A stretch of DNA of 64,000 nucleotides, from assembly GCA_035276085.1 (NCBI GenBank), contig DATELY010000126.1, positions 1 to 64,000 of the forward strand, read 5' to 3'. This DNA comes from DATELY01 sp035276085. GTDB lineage: Bacteria; Pseudomonadota; Gammaproteobacteria; Steroidobacterales; Steroidobacteraceae. The position numbers and the translations under genes were made by a program. The notes under the pieces are model-generated. The model was not told where the DNA came from. It did no database searches and saw only the letters and a program-made list of their open reading frames with translations. This document shows positions 42,219-50,431 of the stretch, piece after piece; the first letter of the stretch is position 1, and each line of letters opens with the position of its first letter.

Positions 42219-42400
42219 CAGCTCAACCGCGTACGCTCGCACCCGCAACGGCTGCAGCGGTCGGTGCTGACGAGCTTGCCTTCCTTCACATCGAAGCGGC
42301 GGGCTCCCACGACCTCCCACTTATGGAAGCCGGCGTCGCAGAGGGTCTTGCCTTCGGCGCGTTTGCGTTTGAACTTACGGATTTGAATCACATCGCCCAT
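42218..42400 (-). CDS. Small basic Cys-containing protein
   Basis: A 60-residue, Lys/Arg-rich protein with one early Cys (TLCDAGFHKWE) and a C-terminal CSRCGCE motif, which together could form a zinc-binding site. Homologues of this size with the same FHKWEVV and CSRCG signatures are familiar as uncharacterised small proteins in proteobacteria. N-terminus GDVIQIRKFKRKRAEGK looks suited to nucleic acid or ribosome contact, though this is unproven. Convergent with NatB; divergent from the HD-domain gene. Confidence 0.7.
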   Translation of the reverse strand: MGDVIQIRKFKRKRAEGKTLCDAGFHKWEVVGARRFDVKEGKLVSTDRCSRCGCERTRLS

Positions 42401-42523
42401 GGCCGTGTGCCGGAACTGGATGTGGAACGGTGTGTAGTGTGATCTCGTAGGCGCCGGAATGGACCTCGAACCGCCTATTCTCGCCGCCTGGTTCAGCTGA
42501 CTGCGTAAGCGGCCGATCTCCCG

Positions 42524-43201
42524 ATGGTGAAGACGCTCAAGTACAAGTCACCCCCACGCCCGGCCCGAAGGCTGCCCGTCGCCAGTCTGCAGCGCTGGCA
42601 GGCGGCTTGTGAAGCCGTTGGCGCCCGTGGGGATGCGGGTGTCTATCGTCAGCTCGTTTCCGCATGGAGCGCGCGCAGCCGTCACTATCACTCGCTCACA
42701 CACCTCGAAGCCTGTCTGCGCGAGCTCGAAGAGGCCAGGTCCGCGATCACCGAGCCGGCCATGGTGGAGCTGGCGCTGTGGTTCCACGACGCCATCTATC
42801 GCACCTACCGGCGCGACAACGAAGAACGCAGTGCCGAGTGGGCGGAGGCAGCGCTGTGCAAGCTCGGTGCGACGCCCGAAACCGGCGCCCGGATCTCGAC
42901 CTATATCCTCGCCACCAAGCATGGCCAGCAGTCCTCGAGCGGCGATGCGGCCTACGTCGTCGACATCGATCTGTCGATCCTCGGTGAAGCCCCCGCGGTC
43001 TACGACGGGTTCGAGCAGCAGGTGCGGCGCGAGTACTGGTGGGTGGGGCGCAAGCGCTTCGCCCGGGCGCGCCTCGCGGTGCTCGATTCATTTCTCGCCC
43101 GCTCCAGTATCTACAGCACGCCCTTGTTCAAGGACCGCTACGAAGACAGCGCCCGCGATAATCTTGCCCGCGCGATCGATACGCTGCAGCAGTTCCTCTA
43201 G
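42524..43201 (+). CDS. HD superfamily metal-dependent phosphohydrolase (predicted)
   Basis: A 225-residue soluble protein of the uncharacterised HD-type family COG4339. Metal-binding residues are H in YHSLTH, the HD pair in LWFHDAIY, and D in VVDIDLSILG. Such proteins hydrolyse phosphate esters or nucleotides, but no substrate is known for this family. Conserved WWVGRKRFARARLAVLDSFL and IYSTPLFKDRYEDSARDNLA match relatives. No clear Shine-Dalgarno precedes ATG 42524. Gene stands alone, followed by the CGGTTAGCGG hairpin repeat. Confidence 0.85.
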   Translation: MVKTLKYKSPPRPARRLPVASLQRWQAACEAVGARGDAGVYRQLVSAWSARSRHYHSLTHLEACLRELEEARSAITEPAMVELALWFHDAIYRTYRRDNEERSAEWAEAALCKLGATPETGARISTYILATKHGQQSSSGDAAYVVDIDLSILGEAPAVYDGFEQQVRREYWWVGRKRFARARLAVLDSFLARSSIYSTPLFKDRYEDSARDNLARAIDTLQQFL

Positions 43202-43203
43202 TT

Positions 43204-43304
43204 GGAAAGAAGCGGTTAGCGGTTGGCGGTTGGTCAGAGGCGCGCTCCGCGCTTTCATCCTCCTAACCGCTAACCGCTAACCGCCAACCGCTAACCGCTT
43301 CCTT
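43204..43304. repeat. CGGTTAGCGG tandem-arm hairpin, locus 7
   Basis: Left arm AAGCGGTTAGCGGTTGGCGG then TTGGTCAGA; right arm CCTAACCGCTAACCGCTAACC continuing CGCCAACCGCTAACCGCTT. The arms are tandem 7-9 base words in inverted order. The apex TCAGA differs from GGCCAGA but the architecture is the same; locus 9 uses the same words. Confidence 0.75.
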
Positions 43305-43375
43305 CTCACTGCACGCAACCCTGCGGCCCGATGCGGCGTCTAACGCGCCATCCTCAGGGTTTTCTGGAGAGCGCG

Positions 43376-44074
43376 ATGCGGTTCCTGCTCTATTTGCTGG
43401 CGCTGGCCTGGGTGCTTCCCGCGTGGGCCGTGGAGGACATCGACAAGGTCAATGGCTCCATCCGGGTCGAGGCGGGCCAGGCGGTGGGCAAGCTGTCGAC
43501 CGTCAACGGCAGCATCCAGGTAGGTGCCGACTGCACCGTCGGCAGCGCGGAAACGGTGAACGGCCAGATCAGCCTGGGGGAGCGCACCCGGGCCGGTGAC
43601 CTGGAGACCGTGAACGGCGCGATCCTGCTGGCGACCGGCGCCAGCGCCCATCACATCGAAACCGTGAACGGCGCAATCGACATCGGCACGACGGGCCAGG
43701 TGAAGGGTTCGCTCGAAACCGTCAACGGCCACGTGCTTCTGCGCTCGAATGTCCGTGTGGACGGCGGCATCGAGTCGGCCAATGGGCGCATCACATTGCA
43801 ACGGAGCGCGACCGCCGGCGACCTCTCGATCGCCAACGGCGACATCGATATCGGTCCCGACGCGCGCGTGGGCAGCATCGATGTGGCGAAGCAGAGCTTC
43901 AGCTTCTTCAACTGGGGCAAGCAGAAGCGCCCCCGCATCGTGATCGGGCCGGGTGCCATCGTCCAGGGCGCGCTGACGTTCGGGCGGGAAGTCGATCTGT
44001 TCGTGAGCGACCGAGCCAAGATAGGCCGGGTGGAAGGAGCGGAAGTACACCGGTTCAGGGGTGAGCAGCCTTAG
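43376..44074 (+). CDS. Secreted VNG-repeat protein (beta-solenoid-like)
   Basis: A 232-residue exported protein: signal peptide about 1-18 (ending AWA), then eight regularly spaced turns with the core VNG or ANG followed by a hydrophobic (VNGSI, VNGSI, VNGQI, VNGAI, VNGAI, VNGHV, ANGRI, ANGDI), roughly every 18-20 residues. This periodicity suggests a right-handed beta-solenoid, related in design to DUF4097/bactofilin-like folds. The C-terminus (FSFFNWGKQKRPRIVIGPGA and after) forms a distinct cap. The start is ATG 43376, with GGAGA upstream. Role unknown; a structural or adhesive periplasmic element is likely. Confidence 0.8.
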   Translation: MRFLLYLLALAWVLPAWAVEDIDKVNGSIRVEAGQAVGKLSTVNGSIQVGADCTVGSAETVNGQISLGERTRAGDLETVNGAILLATGASAHHIETVNGAIDIGTTGQVKGSLETVNGHVLLRSNVRVDGGIESANGRITLQRSATAGDLSIANGDIDIGPDARVGSIDVAKQSFSFFNWGKQKRPRIVIGPGAIVQGALTFGREVDLFVSDRAKIGRVEGAEVHRFRGEQP

Positions 44075-44078
44075 GCAG

Positions 44079-44162
44079 CGGCTGGCGGTCGGCTGGTCGG
44101 CTGGTCGGCTGGCCAGAAGCTTGGCAGGACCTGCTGGCCAGCAAGCCAGCTCGCCAGCTAAC
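44079..44162. repeat. GGCCAGA-apex hairpin, locus 8
   Basis: Left arm GGCGGTCGGCTGGTCGGCTGG repeated to GGCCAGA (44111-44117); right arm CTGGCCAGCAAGCCAGCTCG. GGTCGGCT is tandemly repeated three times in the left arm. It lies between convergent VNG-repeat and RND genes. Confidence 0.75.
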
Positions 44163-44199
44163 CGAGTCCTCTGCCGGTGAAGCGGCTGCTGCCCATCCC

Positions 44200-47100
44200 C
44201 TATGTCTTTGCGTCCGCGGTGGTGCCGAGCTTGCTCGCTTCCGGTGTCGCGCGTCGGCGCATCCACCTGTCGCGCAGGCGGCCTTGCAATTGATCCACGA
44301 CACTGAAAATCGTCGGCACGACGAAGAGGCTCAACCCGGTCGACGCGAGCAGACCACCGATCACGGCCACGCCCATGGGTGCCCGGAAACTGGGATCGCC
44401 TGACCAACCCATCACGATCGGCAGCATGCCGGCGACCATCGCGATCGTAGTCATCACGATGGGCCGCGCGCGTTTGGAGCAGGCATCGATCAGCGCGTCG
44501 GTGCGCGACAGGCCCTGCTCGTCCATGGCCTTGATCGCATACTCGACCAGCAGGATCGAGTTCTTCGTGACCACGCCCATCAACATGAGCATGCCGATCA
44601 GCGAGGGCACGGACAGCGAATGGCCGAACAGCAGCAGGAACACGATGGCACCGCCGAGCGACGGCGGCAGTGCGGAGAGAATGGTCACGGGCTGCAGGAA
44701 GCGTTTGAACAGCAGCACGAGCACCGCATAGATGCACAGGGTGCCCACGATCATTGCCACGAAGAAACCTCTGAACAGGTCGGCCATGAACTGCGCTTCG
44801 CCGGCCGCGATGCGGTGTATGCCCGAGGGCAACTCCTGCAGCGAAGGCAGGCGATCCGCCTGCGCCAGTACGTTGCCCAAGTCCCGTCCGTTGAGATCCA
44901 CATCGAGCGTGATATTGCGGCTGCGATTGAAGCGTGTGATTCGAGCCGGGCCGGAACCCAAGGAAACGTCGGCAACATTCGCGAGCGGGACCGGCCCCTG
45001 CTTGCCAGGCACCGAGAGCAGGCGAATGCGCTCGATGTCCATGCGAGCGTCGTCCTTCAGGCGCACGCGAATCGGCACCTGTCGGGTTGCCAGATTCAAT
45101 TTGGCCAGACCGGTTGCGATATCGCCGCTGGTGGCGATGCGCGTCACCGTACCGATGGTATCCGTCGTCACTCCCAACTCGGCGGCGCGCTCCGGCGCAG
45201 GACGCACGACGATCTCAGGCTTCATCAAGCTTGCCGAGCTCGTGATGCTGCCGAGACCCGGAATCGAACGCAGGTCGCGTTCGACTCGTTCGGCCGCCGC
45301 ATCGAGTTGCTGCGGATCATCACCTGCCAGCGTGATCTGCAGCTTGTTGCCGCGTCCTTCGAACGACGTGCGAATGCCGGGGACGCCGTGCAGGATCTTC
45401 GCCGCCGTACGCTGGAATTCCTGTTGCGTAGTGTCACGCTCGCTGCGTGGCTTGAGCTGAACGGTCAGGAGCGCATTGCGCACTTCGGCCGCGTTCATGG
45501 CGCCGAAGCCCACGTTGGATGTCGCTGCACCGACGACGGTGAATATGCTGTGCACGGCAGGCAGCCGCTGCAACTGCGTGCGCACCTCTTCACTGGCGCG
45601 ATACGTCTCCTGCAGCGATGAGCCAGGCGGCAGCTCGACGGTGGCGATCACGAGACCTTCATCGCCCGCCGGCGAGAAGCCTTTCGGCAGCAGCGGCACG
45701 AGTCCGATCGAGCCGACCATGAGCACTGTCGCTGCGAGCAGCGTCTTACGCCGATGAGCGACACACCAACGAACACTGCGCAGATACCAGCGCTTGAAGG
45801 GGCCGTCGTCTTCGGTCTCTGCGTGTGGATGCAGCAGGTACGCGGCCATCATCGGCGTGAGCATCCGCGCGACGAGTAGCGAGAACAGCACGGCGACCGT
45901 CGACGTAAATGCGAATGGGCGGAAGAATTCACCGGGTACTCCGCCCATGAACGCCACCGGCACGAATACCGCGCACAGCGTGAATGTCGTTGCGATCACG
46001 GCCAGACCGATTTCCAGCGCAGCATCGGTGGCCGCCACCAGCGGTTTTTTCCCTGAGCGCAGATGACGCACGATGTTCTCGACTTCCACGATGGCGTCGT
46101 CCACCAGCATGCCGACCACGAGCGACAGAGCGAGCAAGGTCAGGAGGTTCAGCGAATAACCCAGCAGGTGCATGGCCCAGAACGTCGGGATGATTGCGAG
46201 CGGTAATGCCGTTGCCGACACCAGCGTGGCACGCCAGTCCCGCAGGAACACCCACACGACGAGGATGGCGAGAATCGCGCCCTCCACGAGCATCTCCATC
46301 GACGCGTGATACGACTCCAGGATGTGATGCACGGTCGAGCTCACTTCCGTGAATTGCACATTGGGATGCTCTCGCTGCAGCTTGGCGACCGCTGCACGCG
46401 AAGCATCGGCGACGCCGAGCGCGCCCGCGCCCCACGCACGAACCACCTCGAAGCCGATGACCTCCTGTCCGTCGAGCAAGGCGAGCTGCCGGCGTTCTGA
46501 GGCTGCATCACGGATGTCGGCAATCGTATCGAGACGCACGCTGCGCCCGTCCGACAGCAGAATGGGCAAGCTGCGCAGATCCTGAGCGGACGCGATCGTC
46601 CCCGTCGTGCGGACGCTCTGCTCCAGGCCGCCGATGCGAGCCTCGCCGCCGGGAAACTCTGCCTGAATGCGCTTGAGCTGACGTGAGACATCGGCTGCGG
46701 TCGCACCGAGTGCCGCCATGCGATCCGGATCCAGATCGACGCGCACTTCGCGATTCGCGCCGCCGACACGACGCACCGCGCCGACGCCGCGCACGGCGCT
46801 CAGTTCGCGCATCACCGTGAGATCGACGAACCACGACAGCTCCGTGTCGCTCATGTTCTTGGACGCCACGCTGAACGTCACGACCGGGCGGCCTGCGATG
46901 TTGACGCGCGATACGATGGGCTCGTTCGCATCCTGCGGCAGATCGGACCGAATGCGCGTCATCGCATCGCGCACATCATCGAGTGCTTCGTTGATGTCGC
47001 GCTCGAAGCGCAGCTCGATGAACGTCGAGGACACGCCTTCGTTTACGGTCGAACGGAGCTGCTGAATGCCCGCAATGGTGGAGACGGCATCCTCGACCTT

Positions 47101-47295
47101 GCGCGTGACTTCCGATTCGAGCTGCGACGGCGGCACGCCGGGATACGTGACGGTGACAGTCACCATCGGGAACTCGATGTCCGGTTGATCTTGCACGGGC
47201 AGCCGCGGGAAGCTCATCAATCCCGCCACCATCAATCCAAAGAACAGGACGATGACGGGAACCGGATTGCGAATCGACCAGGTGACGAAGTTCAT
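44200..47295 (-). CDS. RND family efflux permease
   Basis: A 1031-residue RND multidrug-type transporter: TM1 in FVTWSIRNPVPVIVLFFG, two large periplasmic loops, the proton-relay DD pair in GMLVDDAIVEVENIV (TM4), and the second-half motif GVVTKNSILLVEYAI. It exports hydrophobic drugs, dyes or metabolites using the proton gradient, together with the adaptor encoded upstream; no outer-membrane TolC-type factor is in the window. The start is ATG 47295, overlapping the adaptor stop (ATGA); longer in-frame codons upstream overlap that gene and are rejected. Expression is probably repressed by the MarR protein encoded divergently. Confidence 0.95.
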   Translation of the reverse strand: MNFVTWSIRNPVPVIVLFFGLMVAGLMSFPRLPVQDQPDIEFPMVTVTVTYPGVPPSQLESEVTRKVEDAVSTIAGIQQLRSTVNEGVSSTFIELRFERDINEALDDVRDAMTRIRSDLPQDANEPIVSRVNIAGRPVVTFSVASKNMSDTELSWFVDLTVMRELSAVRGVGAVRRVGGANREVRVDLDPDRMAALGATAADVSRQLKRIQAEFPGGEARIGGLEQSVRTTGTIASAQDLRSLPILLSDGRSVRLDTIADIRDAASERRQLALLDGQEVIGFEVVRAWGAGALGVADASRAAVAKLQREHPNVQFTEVSSTVHHILESYHASMEMLVEGAILAILVVWVFLRDWRATLVSATALPLAIIPTFWAMHLLGYSLNLLTLLALSLVVGMLVDDAIVEVENIVRHLRSGKKPLVAATDAALEIGLAVIATTFTLCAVFVPVAFMGGVPGEFFRPFAFTSTVAVLFSLLVARMLTPMMAAYLLHPHAETEDDGPFKRWYLRSVRWCVAHRRKTLLAATVLMVGSIGLVPLLPKGFSPAGDEGLVIATVELPPGSSLQETYRASEEVRTQLQRLPAVHSIFTVVGAATSNVGFGAMNAAEVRNALLTVQLKPRSERDTTQQEFQRTAAKILHGVPGIRTSFEGRGNKLQITLAGDDPQQLDAAAERVERDLRSIPGLGSITSSASLMKPEIVVRPAPERAAELGVTTDTIGTVTRIATSGDIATGLAKLNLATRQVPIRVRLKDDARMDIERIRLLSVPGKQGPVPLANVADVSLGSGPARITRFNRSRNITLDVDLNGRDLGNVLAQADRLPSLQELPSGIHRIAAGEAQFMADLFRGFFVAMIVGTLCIYAVLVLLFKRFLQPVTILSALPPSLGGAIVFLLLFGHSLSVPSLIGMLMLMGVVTKNSILLVEYAIKAMDEQGLSRTDALIDACSKRARPIVMTTIAMVAGMLPIVMGWSGDPSFRAPMGVAVIGGLLASTGLSLFVVPTIFSVVDQLQGRLRDRWMRRRATPEASKLGTTADAKT

Positions 47296-48419
47296 GACTT
47301 CGAAGCCGTGCTCGTCAGCGCGACGTCGACGCGGTCGCCATCTTTCAGGAAGCCGGCACCGCGCTCGATGATGCGGTCCTGCGGGGTCAGGCCGTTCACG
47401 ATCTCGATCGTGTTGCCGTGGATCACGCCCGTCTCCACGCGACGACGCTGCACCACATTGTCTGCACGCAGCACGAACACGTAGCTGTAGCCATCCTGCA
47501 TCACGACGCTCGCGAGCGGTGCGAGCTGTGAGGCGTTCTTCCCCGTGAGGATCGCGCCGCGTACAAACATGCCCGGCCGCACAGTGCTGGCGGCCGCGAT
47601 GTCGACATAGACGAGGCCCGTGCGATTCGTGTCTTGAATCGTCGGTGCGACGGTGCGCACGCGGCCTTCGAACTGCGCGCCATCCGCTGTGCTCAAGCGC
47701 ACGAGCTGACCGCGCTGGATCTCTTTCAGGCGCGCTTCGGGAACCTCGGCGCGCCATTCGACGCGCCCCTGGCGCAAGATGCGCAACATCTCGCCACCTG
47801 CCTGCGAGATCTGACCGAGGCTGACGGTGCGGGCGGTAACGATGCCGTCATCGGGCGCGAGCACGCGCGTGTAGCGCAAACGCAGCTCAGCGCCTTCGAG
47901 ATCGGCTTTCGCGACTTCGACGCGTGCGGCGGCTGCCAGCTTTTCGCTTTGGAGCCGATCGAGATCGGATGCGGAGAGCGCGCCGGAAATCGACAGCGAG
48001 CGCGCTCGATCGTACGCCGAAGTGGCGTTCGTCAGCGTGGCCTGTGCCTGCTGCACGTTCGCGCGCTTCGAAGCGAGTTCGGCCGCGAGCAAGTCATCTT
48101 GCAAACGCACCAGCTCCTGGCCGCGCTTGACGCGATCGCCGACATCGACGTTCAGCGCTGTGACACGATATCCAGCCAGCTCGGCGCCGACGTGAATCTC
48201 TTGCCAGGGGAATACGGTGCCGGTTGCGGCAATGCTCCGAGTGAGCTCCGCGGGCTCCAAGGTGGTCGTTGTCACCGTCAGCGCAGCCGGAGGTGTGCTG
48301 GGGCGTTTCTCCGCAGAGGAAGGGCGGAAGAAAAGGGCGAGGATCACGAGCAGCGCGATGAAGCCCATCAAGCTCACGCGCAGCTTGCGGTTCTGCAACA
48401 GTCCGAGAGAGACGTTCAT
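47292..48419 (-). CDS. RND efflux periplasmic adaptor (membrane fusion protein)
   Basis: A 375-residue HlyD/AcrA-type adaptor: N-terminal membrane anchor (LMGFIALLVILALFF), lipoyl-like half-motif (VFPWQEIHVGAELAGYRVTA, ALNVDVGDRVKRGQELVRL), alpha-hairpin (about 100-170, LASKRANVQQAQATLTNATS), second lipoyl half with LAPDDGIVTARTVSLGQISQ, then beta-barrel and membrane-proximal domains. It bridges the RND pump and an outer-membrane channel. First gene of the two-gene operon; its ATG lies 42 bases from a 34-bp palindrome that is the likely MarR operator. Confidence 0.94.
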   Translation of the reverse strand: MNVSLGLLQNRKLRVSLMGFIALLVILALFFRPSSAEKRPSTPPAALTVTTTTLEPAELTRSIAATGTVFPWQEIHVGAELAGYRVTALNVDVGDRVKRGQELVRLQDDLLAAELASKRANVQQAQATLTNATSAYDRARSLSISGALSASDLDRLQSEKLAAAARVEVAKADLEGAELRLRYTRVLAPDDGIVTARTVSLGQISQAGGEMLRILRQGRVEWRAEVPEARLKEIQRGQLVRLSTADGAQFEGRVRTVAPTIQDTNRTGLVYVDIAAASTVRPGMFVRGAILTGKNASQLAPLASVVMQDGYSYVFVLRADNVVQRRRVETGVIHGNTIEIVNGLTPQDRIIERGAGFLKDGDRVDVALTSTASKS

Positions 48420-48460
48420 GTGCGTCGGCGGAAGTGCGCGCGTCCCGCGCAGGTTGTGGT

Positions 48461-48494
48461 ATCAGCTTCCTGATAATATTATCAGGAAGCTGAT
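48461..48494. promoter_or_regulatory. 34-bp perfect palindrome, likely MarR operator
   Basis: Each half-site reads ATCAGCTTCCTGATAAT from outside to centre; the complement continues without a mismatch for 34 bases. It lies midway between divergent efflux (start 48419) and MarR (start 48528) genes, in AT-rich DNA unlike its surroundings. Inner ATCAGGAAGCTGAT and its mirror could give two overlapping half-operators. Confidence 0.85.
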
Positions 48495-48527
48495 AAGCCC
48501 ATCAAACCAGCTGCTTTCGCGGAACAA

Positions 48528-49085
48528 ATGCGAACCCGGTCACGACGCAGTGCCGCTCCCGTCAACGTTGCTCAGGCTGCCATCCCGGCGCTGGCCCGGC
48601 CCGAAACCGAGGTCGCGTACCTGATCAAGCAATTGCAGCACAGCTCGCGTCAAGCCTTCGATGAGGCATTGCGGCGCGAGCGGCTCGGCCTGTCGTTGGC
48701 ACACCTCGTCACGTTGTACGTACTGGAAACCGATCCGGGAGCCGCCGGCGCAGAGCTCGCGCGCCAAGCGTCGGTAACGGCTCAGACGATGCATGCGATC
48801 TTGCGGCGTCTGGAACGAGACAAGTTGATCGAGCGTCGGCCTCATCCGACCAGCGCGCGCTCGGACAGCTGGTTCGTCACGCGTGCCGGCCAGTTACGGT
48901 TGAGACGCGCAAAGGGAGTCGGTGAGCGGGTATGCAGGCGCTTACTGCTGCCGCTCAGCGATGCCGAAGTGCAGCAGTTTCAAAGTTTCCTGCTTCGCTG
49001 CATCGCGAGCATGGACATGACGATCGATGCAGTGAGCGAACCTGCGGAAGCGCAGCGCCGACGCGCGCGCTCGCGCAAGGCCTAG
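48528..49085 (+). CDS. MarR family transcriptional regulator
   Basis: A 185-residue MarR-type winged-helix protein: dimerisation helices at both ends, HTH about 70-110 (AGAELARQASVTAQTMHAIL RRLERD with recognition helix VTAQTMHAILRR), wing around RRPHPTSARSDSWFVTRAG. It most probably represses itself and the divergent RND operon through the 34-bp palindrome, releasing on binding a pump substrate. N-terminus has about 30 extra residues beyond the core fold. Convergent with a zinc-ribbon gene one base away. Confidence 0.92.
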   Translation: MRTRSRRSAAPVNVAQAAIPALARPETEVAYLIKQLQHSSRQAFDEALRRERLGLSLAHLVTLYVLETDPGAAGAELARQASVTAQTMHAILRRLERDKLIERRPHPTSARSDSWFVTRAGQLRLRRAKGVGERVCRRLLLPLSDAEVQQFQSFLLRCIASMDMTIDAVSEPAEAQRRRARSRKA

Positions 49086-49086
49086 C

Positions 49087-49455
49087 TCAGCGTCGCGTGG
49101 GCGCCGTGCCGCCGGGAGGAGCGTAGACGTCGACCGAAAGCGTGAAGCTGCGCGCTTCGTTCGCGCTGAGCGCGCCGACGCCGACAACCTTCCGTGCCAG
49201 TTCTTCGCCGCGTTCGTTACGGATCGAGACGACGACGGAATATTCCCAGGACTCGCCGACGTTCGGATGCTTGAACGTCCCCTCGACACGCAACGGCGTA
49301 TGCGTCGCTTGCGCGCGTCGCTCGGCGACCGCCTTGGGATCGAAACGCAGGTGATGATTGCACGCAGGGCAGATGCTGGCGCTTTCTAGGATGAGCGCCT
49401 TGCAGTGCGGACACGGCCGGGTCTTACCCGGCGTGCCCATGCGTGTTGCACTCAT
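49087..49455 (-). CDS. Zinc-ribbon protein downstream of bactofilin
   Basis: A 122-residue protein: N-terminal zinc ribbon with two CxxC knuckles (CPHCK, CPACN), then a beta-rich domain (about 50-115: LRVEGTFKHPNVGESWEYSV, VSIRNERGEELARKVVGVG, FTLSVDVYAPPGG). The start is the ATG at 49455, overlapping the bactofilin stop by four bases (ATGA). The fixed pairing suggests work with the bactofilin scaffold, perhaps as a membrane-independent adaptor. No named family beyond the zinc ribbon is recognised. Confidence 0.78.
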   Translation of the reverse strand: MSATRMGTPGKTRPCPHCKALILESASICPACNHHLRFDPKAVAERRAQATHTPLRVEGTFKHPNVGESWEYSVVVSIRNERGEELARKVVGVGALSANEARSFTLSVDVYAPPGGTAPTRR

Positions 49456-49946
49456 GCCGCGGAGGTAGCGCGGGCCGCTTTCTCATCCCAACCGAACTCG
49501 GCGCGTCCACGCATGCGTGAACCGGCCGCGACGGTGAGTGAGCCCGCCTTCAGATCGCCATTCAACACGCCCGTCTGCAACAGCTCGACCCGCGAAGCCG
49601 CGTCGATGTTGCCCTCGAGCTCGCCGCCGATGACGACGGTCTGGGCACGCACGCCGCCGATGACCTTGGCGCCGGAATCGATCGTGAGATTGCCCTGCAC
49701 GTGAACATCGCCCTTGAAGTGACCGGAGATGCGCACGTGGCCGGCGCCTTCGATCTTGCCTTCGATCGTGAGGCCGGACGCGATCACGGACTCTTTAGCG
49801 GAATCCACGGCCGCTGGACGTGCAGCAGCGCGGGCTGTATCGAATGAGGCCGCCGGGGCGACTGCCGGACGTTCAACCTCGCGAATCGGAGGAGGAGCAA
49901 CCTTCTCTTCCGGGGTTTCCTTGGATTTGTCGTTCCACAACGCCAT
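49452..49946 (-). CDS. Bactofilin (polymer-forming cytoskeletal protein)
   Basis: A 164-residue bactofilin (DUF583): Pro/Ala-rich N-terminal tail (about 1-50), then the beta-helical core in which hydrophobic rungs repeat (LTIEGKIEGAGHVRISGHFK, VHVQGNLTIDSGAKVIGGVR, AQTVVIGGELEGNIDAASRV, LLQTGVLNGDLKAGSLTVAA), and a short C-terminal tail. Bactofilins self-assemble without nucleotide into filaments that place cell-wall or stalk enzymes. The start is ATG 49946 with GGGAGG upstream. Translationally coupled to the zinc-ribbon gene that follows. Confidence 0.9.
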   Translation of the reverse strand: MALWNDKSKETPEEKVAPPPIREVERPAVAPAASFDTARAAARPAAVDSAKESVIASGLTIEGKIEGAGHVRISGHFKGDVHVQGNLTIDSGAKVIGGVRAQTVVIGGELEGNIDAASRVELLQTGVLNGDLKAGSLTVAAGSRMRGRAEFGWDEKAARATSAA

Positions 49947-50254
49947 GATCTCGACCTCCGCTGAAGTGTGAATCGGAGGCGTAATTACACGCGGCGACTG
50001 AGAAGTGTCAAACGTTCCGACAGCCTCTCGGGCCAAAACTCTGACGAGACACTCACTTCCTCGTAAGCGGGCCATCGGGGACCCGCTTAGCGGAGGCTTA
50101 GGCGCTAGCCTCAATCGCGCATTCGCCACAACGCCGACCCTCGCGCTAACCAAAAACAAGACGGCGGCGATACTCACATGCCCTACGCACGGGTCTCCTG
50201 GCTGCTGCGTCGCAGCAAGCCGGGTGCGCGGGTCAATCCACAGACCGCAGGCAG
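49947..50254. other. Intergenic region with one hairpin
   Basis: About 308 bases between bactofilin's start and ybdD's stop. The only clear structure is a hairpin at 50064-50089 (TAAGCGGG / CCCGCTTA) with no T-tract on either side. It may terminate the cstA-ybdD transcript. Short frames here lack start signals and family resemblance. Confidence 0.45.
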
Positions 50255-50431
50255 TCAGCAGCAGCGCTGAATCGAGGACCACTTGCTCTGTTCGCGCTGC
50301 GCGTAGAACGCCCGCCGCGAGAGAACCGGGTGTTGGCACTGGGGCGCATGGGCGCGCACGTAGCGGTCGTAGGCGTCGTCGCCCGTGAGCTGCCGCAAGG
50401 CGCGCCAGAACGCTGCGATTCGTGACCTCAT
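50255..50431 (-). CDS. ybdD: YbdD/YjiX family small protein (DUF466)
   Basis: A 58-residue protein of the YbdD/YjiX family. The signature AYDRYVRAHAPQCQHPVLSR plus the C-terminal Cys pair (IQRCC) matches the family, which accompanies CstA/BtsT pyruvate or peptide transporters and is required for their activity. The start is ATG 50431, overlapping the cstA stop by four bases; longer upstream frames lie inside cstA and are rejected. It is about 65 residues in E. coli, so this is close to full length. Confidence 0.9.
   Translation of the reverse strand: MRSRIAAFWRALRQLTGDDAYDRYVRAHAPQCQHPVLSRRAFYAQREQSKWSSIQRCC

Noticed and set aside
43204..43304. GGTTAGCGG/CCGCTAACC array as a CRISPR
   Set aside because: Tandem words without spacers, arranged as an inverted repeat; matches the hairpin family.
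44200..47757. A 1185-residue frame extending the RND permease upstream
   Set aside because: The extra N-terminus overlaps the adaptor gene in another frame; ATG 47295 gives the canonical first TM helix and an ATGA overlap.
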